Positions 6,707 to 11,972 of a stretch of 16,852 nucleotides of DNA are shown here, one piece after another (position 1 is the stretch's first letter; the number at the start of each line of letters is the position of its first letter). The stretch spans positions 1 to 16,852 of the forward strand of contig CAYZMH010000075.1 of assembly GCA_964479445.1 (NCBI GenBank), read 5' to 3'. Source of the DNA: CAYZMH01 sp964479445. Lineage in GTDB: Bacteria; Bacteroidota; Bacteroidia; Bacteroidales; GCA-2748055. The position numbers and the translations under genes are program-made. A model generated the notes under the pieces. The model searched no databases. It was given only the letters and a program-made list of their open reading frames with translations, and was not told the DNA's origin.

Positions 6707-6724
6707 TTCCCCTGAAACGGGGGA
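6707..6724. other. Weak hairpin between pterin dehydratase and ferredoxin genes
   Basis: TTCCCC-TGAAACG-GGGGA can form a 4-5 bp GC stem. No T-run follows on either side. The sequence TTTTGTACCTTTAACC (from 6741) just downstream resembles the -7 half of a Bacteroidota promoter (TAnnTTTG) for the ferredoxin gene, but I see no matching -33 element. Confidence 0.25.
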
Positions 6725-6788
6725 GAACCTACCGGAATATTTTGTACCTTTAACCTATTGTTGAACCCATCATTAAAAAATTTCAGCT

Positions 6789-6980
6789 ATGGCTATTTCC
6801 AAAGTTTGGATCGAAGAAGGGTGCACGGTCTGCGGACTGTGCGAAGATATTTGTCCGGATGTTTTTGAACTTGACGACGATACAGCAATTGTAAAAGAGG
6901 GCGCTGATTTCAGCGCCAACGAAGAAGATATCAAAGAGGCAGCAGAGAGCTGTCCGGTTGAAGTCATTCAATACGAATAA
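6789..6980 (+). CDS. Small [4Fe-4S] ferredoxin
   Basis: 63 residues, acidic. Cluster ligands are C12, C15 and C18 in GCTVCGLCEDICP, with C54 in ESCPVEV supplying the fourth ligand. C22 is the extra cysteine also seen in Desulfovibrio-type single-cluster ferredoxins. The second cluster motif of 2[4Fe-4S] ferredoxins is absent, so one cubane cluster is expected. It is a soluble low-potential electron carrier. It stands alone between the pterin dehydratase and a convergent stress gene. Given the encapsulin genes nearby, a part in reductive iron release, comparable in principle to Bfd with bacterioferritin, is possible but unproven. Confidence 0.95.
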   Translation: MAISKVWIEEGCTVCGLCEDICPDVFELDDDTAIVKEGADFSANEEDIKEAAESCPVEVIQYE

Positions 6981-6984
6981 AAAA

Positions 6985-7007
6985 AGGGTGCTTGTTGAAA
7001 GCACCCT
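6985..7007. terminator. Bidirectional terminator between ferredoxin and universal stress genes
   Basis: AGGGTGCTT-N5-AAGCACCCT is a perfect 9-bp stem between two convergent genes. Read on the minus strand it is followed by a run of seven T (the A-run at 6979-6985), a strong intrinsic terminator for the universal stress gene. Read on the plus strand it is followed by CTCTATT, a weaker terminator for the ferredoxin gene. Confidence 0.85.
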
Positions 7008-7031
7008 CTCTATTAATCACTTTCACAGGGT

Positions 7032-7898
7032 CTATTCCTCGAGCCCTTTTTCATGGTAGATCAATACCGGCAGCGTAGTCTGTGCGATCAACTCCCGCGT
7101 ATGACTTTTATGGAACATGCGCTGGAAAAGGCTCCGCTCTTTCTTGAGCATAGCTACCATGTCTGCCTCCTCTTCTGAAGCAAACCGGTTGATGTTCTCC
7201 ACCACATTTTCATCTTCTTTATCCACAAGCACCCTCAGATCGATCGCATCGTACCCGGTTTTCTCTTTTAACAGCTCCTGGTAGCCCGATTTCCTGACCT
7301 CCTCTTCAAAGTTCAGGTCTTCGGTAACGTGCAATACCGTGATCTTTGCATGAAATGCGTTGGCCAGGCGGGTCAGTTTGTTCATTACCGGAAGATCCTC
7401 TTCATGGTAATCGGTCGCGTAAACAATGTTTTTCAGGGGTTTGTAAACGGCAGGTGATTGTACCACCCAGACCGGTTTCTCGGCGAACCTGATCACATTC
7501 AGGTTGCTGTCGCTGATCAGGAACCCCGATTTCCGTCCGGTTTCCTGGAGGAGTACCATCTCTACATCATCGGCCATGGCGCGCTGCTTGATGATGGAGT
7601 TGGGATCCCCCGCCTCGATCTCGTAATCCAGGGGAGGGGTATCGGGAATGGAAGAGGCAATTTCATTAATATACCCCTGCAGCAACTTCCTGTTTTCGTT
7701 GGTCTGGTTCTCTATGGCTTCCACGGTCACCTGGACCGCTGCCCCGGAGTCGGCTCCCACCCCGAATTGGAATTGCTCGGGGTTAAAGACATTCAGGAAC
7801 GTGATGGAGTACTTCAAATCCCGCGCCAGGTGGACGCAGTACTTCATCAGGTCTTTACTCCCCGAAGGATGGTCGATGTACAACAAAATTCGTTTCAT
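7032..7898 (-). CDS. Universal stress protein with two Usp domains
   Basis: 288 residues from the ATG at 7898, preceded by AGGAG seven bases upstream; a longer reading from 7937 would start in the leader. Two Usp folds are joined: residues 1-145 (MKRILLYIDHPSGSKDLMKYCVHLARDL ... KPVWVVQSP) and about 148-282 (LKNIVYATDYHEEDLPVMNKLTRLANAFHAKITVLHV ... LPVLIYHEKG). The GxxG-N9-G(S/T) ATP motif is not evident in either half; the second half has LKKERSLFQRMFHKSHTREL in that place, so this is probably a non-ATP-binding Usp. Such tandem Usp proteins are common in Bacteroidota and rise under starvation or redox stress. A possible sigma-54 promoter lies about 90 bases upstream. Confidence 0.92.
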   Translation of the reverse strand: MKRILLYIDHPSGSKDLMKYCVHLARDLKYSITFLNVFNPEQFQFGVGADSGAAVQVTVEAIENQTNENRKLLQGYINEIASSIPDTPPLDYEIEAGDPNSIIKQRAMADDVEMVLLQETGRKSGFLISDSNLNVIRFAEKPVWVVQSPAVYKPLKNIVYATDYHEEDLPVMNKLTRLANAFHAKITVLHVTEDLNFEEEVRKSGYQELLKEKTGYDAIDLRVLVDKEDENVVENINRFASEEEADMVAMLKKERSLFQRMFHKSHTRELIAQTTLPVLIYHEKGLEE

Positions 7899-8371
7899 GT
7901 GTCTGCTCCTTTTTATTGATTTTTCACGAACCCGCAATAAACAGATGGATCACCGGGTGTAATGATCTTTAGTGTTCTCATCTCATCGCAGGTTCTCTGC
8001 CAACAGGAGTGCAATTGGTATACCAGTTGTGTCAAACGCGAGGGATATACGATGTATATTATTGAATGTCAGCAAACAGGAATTGTTTACCGGCAGGGTG
8101 TATTACCCGGGAGGTGAGTTGCCGGATGTGGAAGCCGGAACACAAATGGGTATTTATTCCCCACCCCCGGACTCTGTCAAATCCCTGGCAGGCAACGACT
8201 CCATTGAGAGCTTTTTCGCAGAATGCAGTACACGGACATTCACCGGGATATAGCAACCTTGCAGCGGCCTGGATCAGTTCCGGCATTTTTAATCTGAACT
8301 ATTTGGCCATTTTATAGTTTTATTAGCATGGTGCGGGACAACAGGACCCGTTCCGGGGAAACGAAGCTGCT
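7899..8371. other. Divergent intergenic region between stress protein and transporter
   Basis: 473 bases without a gene I can support. It contains the minus-strand -24/-12 candidate at 7988-8003, a perfect 10-bp palindrome TGGTATACCA at 8016-8025 and a small ATATAC/GTATAT hairpin at 8045-8059. Short open frames of up to about 93 codons cross 8060-8290 on both strands; none shows a recognisable domain, a ribosome site or typical composition. I see no clear promoter for the transporter gene. Confidence 0.6.
7988..8003 (-). promoter_or_regulatory. Candidate sigma-54 promoter of the universal stress gene
   Basis: On the minus strand the sequence reads TTGGCAGAGAACCTGC followed by GA. TGGCA and TGC are in correct -24/-12 spacing (12 bases from GG to GC). 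A start near 7977 would give a leader of about 79 bases. One mismatch (G for C) sits in the -24 half. No upstream dyad like that at 11357 was found, apart from the close palindrome TGGTATACCA. Confidence 0.4.
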
Positions 8372-9190
8372 ATGAAGAAAAGAAATATCACCCTGTACCG
8401 TGATGCGGTAAACCGGCCCAAGGAGGTGCACGAGATACTCCAGGAACAGTTGTATACTGCACAGAAGGAGCACGAACGCCCATCGCTGGAGTTGTTCCTG
8501 TCGGCATTTACAGCCGGACTGGAGATCGGGTTTTCTGTGTTTTTCATGGGCATCATGTACACCCTGTTTGCGGGTGAGGTGACCGCTTCTCAACTGCACC
8601 TGATTGTTTCTGTTTTTTATCCGATTGGTTTTATATTCGTGATCATCGGCAAATCACAACTTTTCACCGAACATACAACGCTGGCGGTGATGCCCGTTTT
8701 GAACCGGGATGCATCCATCCGGAGCCTGCTTCGCCTCTGGGGGATTATTTATGGGGGAAATATACTGGGCGGACTGGTATTTGCCGTGTTACTTGCCCTG
8801 GTGCCCGCCGAGATGGGTTTGATCAGCGATGAAAGCCTGGTGCACCTGGCTGCCAAACTGACCGGTCACCGGCCCTATGTGATCTTTGGAAGCGGGGTGA
8901 TCGCCGGTTGGTTGATGGGATTGCTCTCCTGGCTGGTGACCTCCTCCCAGGAGACCATCAGCCGGATTTTCCTGATCTTCCTGGTAACCACGGTGATTGG
9001 TATTGGGTCGCTTCACCACTCCATTGTAGGTTCCATCGAGGTATTCTCTGCCATGCTCATCGATCCTTCGATCACATTCTCAGCGTACGGGATCACACAA
9101 ATCTGGTCGACCCTGGGAAACCTGGCCGGCGGGGTGATCTTTGTGGCGTTCATAAAATTCAGTCATGTACGTCCGGGCAAAGAGGTGTGA
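8372..9190 (+). CDS. Formate/nitrite transporter family membrane protein
   Basis: 272 residues. A charged N-terminal stretch (1-40) is followed by about six hydrophobic segments, typical of the FNT channel family (FocA/NirC/YfdC). Recognisable parts are LFLSAFTAGLEIGFSVFF (helix 1), GKSQLFTEHTTLAVMPVL, the broken-helix region LLSWLVTSSQETISRIFLIFLVTTVIGIGSLHHSIVGSIEVF with the central histidines, and WSTLGNLAGGVIFVAFIKF in the last helix. The family moves small monovalent anions as pentamers. The sequence resembles the YfdC-like branch more than FocA, so the substrate is uncertain. The stop is peculiar: the tail HVRPGKEV* runs straight into a second copy of the same C-terminal coding sequence in another frame, suggesting that the present end was made by a rearrangement. 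Confidence 0.9.
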   Translation: MKKRNITLYRDAVNRPKEVHEILQEQLYTAQKEHERPSLELFLSAFTAGLEIGFSVFFMGIMYTLFAGEVTASQLHLIVSVFYPIGFIFVIIGKSQLFTEHTTLAVMPVLNRDASIRSLLRLWGIIYGGNILGGLVFAVLLALVPAEMGLISDESLVHLAAKLTGHRPYVIFGSGVIAGWLMGLLSWLVTSSQETISRIFLIFLVTTVIGIGSLHHSIVGSIEVFSAMLIDPSITFSAYGITQIWSTLGNLAGGVIFVAFIKFSHVRPGKEV

Positions 9191-9234
9191 TCTTCGTGGC
9201 CTTCATCAAGTTCAGCCACGTAAGGCCCGGCAAG
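9134..9234 (+). repeat. Recoded direct duplication of the transporter C-terminal coding sequence
   Basis: Unit 1 (9134-9181) and unit 2 (9187-9234) both encode VIFVAFIKFSHVRPGK. The 48-base units differ at 10 positions, and every difference is synonymous (for example ttt/ttc, gcg/gcc, ata/atc, cgt/agg). The offset is 53 bases, so the units lie in different frames. The pattern shows two homologous coding sequences that diverged under selection before they were brought together, not a fresh tandem duplication. Confidence 0.9.
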
Positions 9235-9252
9235 GTGATGGAAGAGGATTAA
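9184..9252 (+). pseudogene. Remnant 3' end of a second FNT-family gene
   Basis: The frame beginning at 9184 encodes GVIFVAFIKFSHVRPGKVMEED and a TAA at 9250-9252, a full C-terminus for a formate/nitrite-type transporter, but no body precedes it. It overlaps the last bases of the intact gene (9184-9190) in another frame. It is probably what remains of a paralogous or allelic copy after recombination; a chimeric assembly join between related strains would look the same. Its TAA overlaps the stop of the convergent YESQ-repeat gene by two bases. Confidence 0.8.
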
Positions 9253-9590
9253 CGGTTCCCGTAAAGCAGGTGGCGCTTCCGGGGGGTTCTCCAGCCGGAT
9301 TGTGATTCATAATCCACATAATAGATCTTCAAATCGGCCTGTGATTCGTATTCCACGAAGAAGAGCTTTACCTCGGCCTGCGATTCATAGTCCACCCAGT
9401 ACCATAGTCCGTCTTCATCGGCCTGCGACTCATACTCCACGAAGTAGACTTTAAGGTCAGATTGCGACTCATACTTTACCGCATACACCGTGATGTCGGC
9501 CTGTGATTCATAAGCCACTTTATAAACCTTTTGTGCCTGGAGAGCATATGCTGAGATGACCAGGCCGAACAGCAGGAGAAGCTTTTTCAT
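9249..9590 (-). CDS. Secreted YESQ-repeat protein, DUF6150-like
   Basis: 113 residues. Residues 1-20 form a signal peptide (MKKLLLLFGLVISAYALQAQ). The mature part is six repeats of about 13 residues built on YESQ(A/S), starting at residues 27, 40, 53, 68, 81 and 94, with linking strands such as ADLKIYYVD; the third unit carries a two-residue insertion (DEDGLWYWV). The end is basic and rich in Arg. The alternation of Tyr, Val and charged residues suggests short beta-strands in a small repeat fold. I recall this pattern as DUF6150, found mainly in Bacteroidota and of unknown function. The protein should be periplasmic or surface-exposed. The gene is monocistronic and convergent with the transporter remnant. 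Confidence 0.88.
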   Translation of the reverse strand: MKKLLLLFGLVISAYALQAQKVYKVAYESQADITVYAVKYESQSDLKVYFVEYESQADEDGLWYWVDYESQAEVKLFFVEYESQADLKIYYVDYESQSGWRTPRKRHLLYGNR

Positions 9591-9898
9591 GGTCGGTTTT
9601 TCGTAGGTACAACAAAAAACAGGCCGGAATGGATCATGCTTACCAAAAAGCTGCCTGATTTTTTTTTCTGCCGGTCCTTCCGGCCTTCCCCATAGAATAA
9701 TCGTACTCCGATCTGACCCGGAGTCTGCAGGGTTTGGTGATCCGGCAGAGATGGGTTATTTTTATCGGGAATGTACCATTTAAATAGCCTGATACGTGGT
9801 TCCGGATAAACGGGTTTCCGGACAAAAAGGAGGTTTTCACGAACAGCCGGGTAAGCCCTCGAAGAAGCAGGCAGCGGAGATCGTATTAACCTAACAGG
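9591..9898. other. Intergenic region before the PAS/sigma-54 activator
   Basis: 308 bases between divergent genes, holding no gene I can support. A stem ACTCCG-N8-CGGAGT lies at 9705-9724, a small GCCGG/CCGGC hairpin at about 9673-9687, and the element TTCCGGA occurs twice 16 bases apart (9800-9806 and 9816-9822), which could be an operator. A possible Bacteroidota-type promoter is listed separately. Confidence 0.5.
9733..9764 (+). promoter_or_regulatory. Possible Bacteroidota housekeeping promoter (TTTG-N20-TAnnTTT)
   Basis: TTTG at 9733-9736, a 20-base spacer, then TATTTTTA at 9757-9764. This approximates the -33 TTTG and -7 TAnnTTTG pattern known for the major sigma factor of this phylum. 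It would give the activator gene at 9899 a leader of about 130 bases containing the TTCCGGA repeats. Confidence 0.35.
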
Positions 9899-11356
9899 AT
9901 GGAAAAGAACCACTATGATACAGATTCGCCCGGTGAAGGAATCAGAGACCGGGTAAGAATGCTTGATACCCTGCTGGGGAACCTTCCCGGGATCGCCTAC
10001 CGATGCCTGAATGACGAAAACTGGACCATGCTGTTTGTCAGCGAGGGTTGCTACTCTTTAACCGGCTACCAGGCCTCGGAAATAGTAAAGAACAAAACCG
10101 TCTCCTTTAATGATCTCATTCATCCCGAAGACCGGGAACGCATACAGGAGGTGATCCGGAAGGCACTGCTGGCAGATACTCATTTTGAGGTGGTCTATCG
10201 TATCCTCAGAGCTGATAAACAGGAGTGCTGGTTCTGGGAACGGGGAATAAAGATCCCGGCCCGGGAAGGCGATTGTGAGGTGATCGAGGGGTTTATCACA
10301 GACATTACCCCGATGAAAAAGGCCGAGCAGGAGTTGGTGGAAAAGGAAAAAGCGCTTAAGAAACTGAAGGATCAGCTGGAAGAAGAGACGGTCTACCTGC
10401 GCGAGGAGATAAAACTCCAGAGCAATTTTGAGGAGATTATCTCAAAAAGCGAGGTGTTCAGAACAGTATTGAAAAACATCGAGAAGGTGGCCGGTACCGA
10501 CACAACGGTTATGATCACAGGGGAGACAGGGACCGGGAAAGAGCTGATCGCCCGGGCAATTCATAACAACAGCCTTCGCAGTAACCGTTCCCTTGTGACG
10601 GTCAATTGTGCGGCTCTCCCTTCAGAGATCATCGAAAGCGAGTTGTTCGGTCATGTCAAAGGTGCTTTTACAGGGGCTTATATCCATAAGACGGGTCGTT
10701 TTGAACTGGCTCACCAGGGAACGCTTTTCCTGGATGAGATAGGGGATCTCCCCCTTGAGCTGCAGACCAAACTACTGAGAGTCATACAGGAAGGAGAGTT
10801 CCAGCGGCTGGGCGATTCCACCACCCGGAAAGTAGATGTTCGCATCCTGGCAGCTACCAACCGGAACCTGGAAGCTGCAGTAGAAAAGGGTGCCTTCCGC
10901 CAGGATCTCTATTATCGATTGAATGTTTTCCCGATCCATGTTCCGCCCCTGCGGGAGCGCAAAGAGGATATCCCTCTGCTTACCCGTTACTTCCTCCGTA
11001 AATATGCCGCCAAAACCGGCCGTTCCATTCGAGAGGTGTCTCAAAAAGTGATGGACCGGCTGCTTGAATACGAATGGCCTGGCAACATCAGGGAACTGGA
11101 AAATATTATCGAGCGGGCTGTGGTCGTGTGCGAAGGAAATAAACTCACCACGGGTTCATGGATGCCCCAGCCTTTTAACGCAGCCGAATCAGGCATTCCT
11201 ACCCTGAAAGAAAATGAAAGGGCCTTGATCCTGCGTGCGCTGGAAAAAACCAACTGGAAGGTGAGCGGTGAAAATGGAGCGGCCCGGCTCCTGGATATTA
11301 AACGAACTACCCTGGAAGCACGGATGCAGAAACTGGGCATCTATCGTCCTAAATAG
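9899..11356 (+). CDS. PAS-domain sigma-54-dependent transcriptional activator
   Basis: 485 residues. A PAS domain spans about 22-138 (LPGIAYRCLNDENWTMLFVSEGCYSLTGY ... EGFITDITPMKKAE). A coiled coil runs over about 138-175. The AAA+ domain (about 180-400) has Walker A GETGTGKE at 208-215, the sigma-54 contact loop GAFTGA at 255-260, Walker B GTLFLDEIGD at 274-283 and WPGNIREL at 393-400. A Fis-like helix-turn-helix occupies about 440-480 (NGAARLLDIKRTTLEARMQKLGI). No receiver is present, so activity is set by a PAS ligand or redox signal rather than phosphorylation. The dyads directly after its stop and the -24/-12 promoter 100 bases further on suggest that it drives the thioredoxin-fold/TonB receptor genes downstream. 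Confidence 0.95.
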   Translation: MEKNHYDTDSPGEGIRDRVRMLDTLLGNLPGIAYRCLNDENWTMLFVSEGCYSLTGYQASEIVKNKTVSFNDLIHPEDRERIQEVIRKALLADTHFEVVYRILRADKQECWFWERGIKIPAREGDCEVIEGFITDITPMKKAEQELVEKEKALKKLKDQLEEETVYLREEIKLQSNFEEIISKSEVFRTVLKNIEKVAGTDTTVMITGETGTGKELIARAIHNNSLRSNRSLVTVNCAALPSEIIESELFGHVKGAFTGAYIHKTGRFELAHQGTLFLDEIGDLPLELQTKLLRVIQEGEFQRLGDSTTRKVDVRILAATNRNLEAAVEKGAFRQDLYYRLNVFPIHVPPLRERKEDIPLLTRYFLRKYAAKTGRSIREVSQKVMDRLLEYEWPGNIRELENIIERAVVVCEGNKLTTGSWMPQPFNAAESGIPTLKENERALILRALEKTNWKVSGENGAARLLDIKRTTLEARMQKLGIYRPK

Positions 11357-11391
11357 TGCCAAAATAATGGCAATACGCCCATATATTGGCA
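11357..11391. promoter_or_regulatory. Two tandem dyads, candidate upstream activating sequences
   Basis: TGCCAAAATAATGGCA (11357-11372) and CGCCCATATATTGGCA (11376-11391) share the pattern yGCCmAwwwAwTGGCA and have centres 19 bases apart, about two helical turns. They begin at the base after the activator's stop codon and lie about 130 and 111 bases upstream of the start predicted from the -24/-12 promoter. Paired sites at this distance are typical for sigma-54 activators of the AAA+ class. Confidence 0.65.
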
Positions 11392-11464
11392 AAAACTTCC
11401 CGTTACCTACACGAATCAATCTCCTGTTATTATCTATAAATAACAGTCAATCATTATTTTAATA

Positions 11465-11484
11465 TTTCTGGCATTTATCTTGAA
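11465..11484 (+). promoter_or_regulatory. Sigma-54 (-24/-12) promoter of the thioredoxin-fold/TonB receptor genes
   Basis: TTTCTGGCATTTATCTTGAA: TGGCA at 11469-11473 and TTGA at 11480-11483 are in the standard 12-base GG-to-GC spacing, with A instead of C at the last -12 base. The prefix TTTCTGGCA is shared with the elements at 2583 and 6273. A start near 11494 gives a leader of about 80 bases before the ATG at 11575. Confidence 0.6.
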
Positions 11485-11574
11485 TCATGTATTGCGTCCC
11501 CGGACTGGTGTGTTGGTTGAGCAGCAGGGGATGGAAACAGGAAGAAGATGTAGTTTTTGAAATCAGGAGGATTG

Positions 11575-11907
11575 ATGGAGAAAGTGACAGCCGATCGTTT
11601 TGAATGGGTGATAAAAGAGCACCCCCGCCCCTTGCTGGTGGAATTCTTTACCGAGTGGAGCGGCTCTGCATTTATCGTGTCAGAGATGTTGTATGGGTTG
11701 GAGGAGCAGTACGGTGACCGGGTTTTTTTCACGCTGGTTAACTGTGATGAGCCGGGGGAACTGTGCAGGGCATACGGAGTGCAGAAAATTCCTACCATTT
11801 TGTTTTTCAGGGAGGGAGAGGTGGTGGATCAGCTGGTTGGGACCCCTTCGCGCAGGGAGGTGGAACATGTGCTTGAGCGGATGCTGGCTGCAGAAGCAGA
11901 TCGTTAA
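11575..11907 (+). CDS. Thioredoxin-fold protein lacking the redox cysteines
   Basis: 110 residues from the ATG at 11575, set by AGGAGG four bases upstream (11565-11570). The thioredoxin pattern is clear: LLVEFFTEWSGSAFIVSEML, then FFTLVNCDEPGELCRAYGVQKIPTILFFREGEVVDQLVG with the cis-proline at P73. In place of the catalytic WCGPC it has WSGSA (28-32), so both redox cysteines are gone and thiol-disulfide exchange is not expected. Two other cysteines (57 and 64) are not in the active-site position. Without a signal peptide it should be cytosolic; a binding or chaperone role is likely. It is the first gene after the sigma-54 promoter and 65 bases before the receptor gene. Confidence 0.87.
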   Translation: MEKVTADRFEWVIKEHPRPLLVEFFTEWSGSAFIVSEMLYGLEEQYGDRVFFTLVNCDEPGELCRAYGVQKIPTILFFREGEVVDQLVGTPSRREVEHVLERMLAAEADR

Positions 11908-11972
11908 CAGGAAGCTCCGTGTTGTTCCCGAGAGCTCATGATAAAAAGGAACCGATAAAATAGGTGCAAACT

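Noticed and set aside
7972..8317. Short overlapping open frames (up to 93 codons) on both strands in the gap before the transporter
   Set aside because: No domain, no ribosome site, and several frames are open at once, as expected by chance in GC-rich DNA.
8908..9252. A 114-codon frame ending in the duplicated transporter tail, as a separate gene
   Set aside because: Its first part is an out-of-frame shadow of the transporter; only the segment from 9184 encodes family sequence, so it was called a remnant.
9249..9590. CRISPR-like or satellite DNA because of the regular repeats
   Set aside because: The repeats are clear at protein level in one continuous secreted ORF and are degenerate at DNA level, with no constant spacers.
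9673..9687. GCCGG/CCGGC hairpin next to a T-run as a terminator
   Set aside because: On the plus strand the T-run precedes rather than follows the stem, so it cannot act as an intrinsic terminator; on the minus strand it is followed by A.
9587..9913. Minus-strand 108-codon frame between the YESQ protein and the PAS activator
   Set aside because: Low-complexity basic translation without domain; it overlaps the activator start and the promoter candidates.
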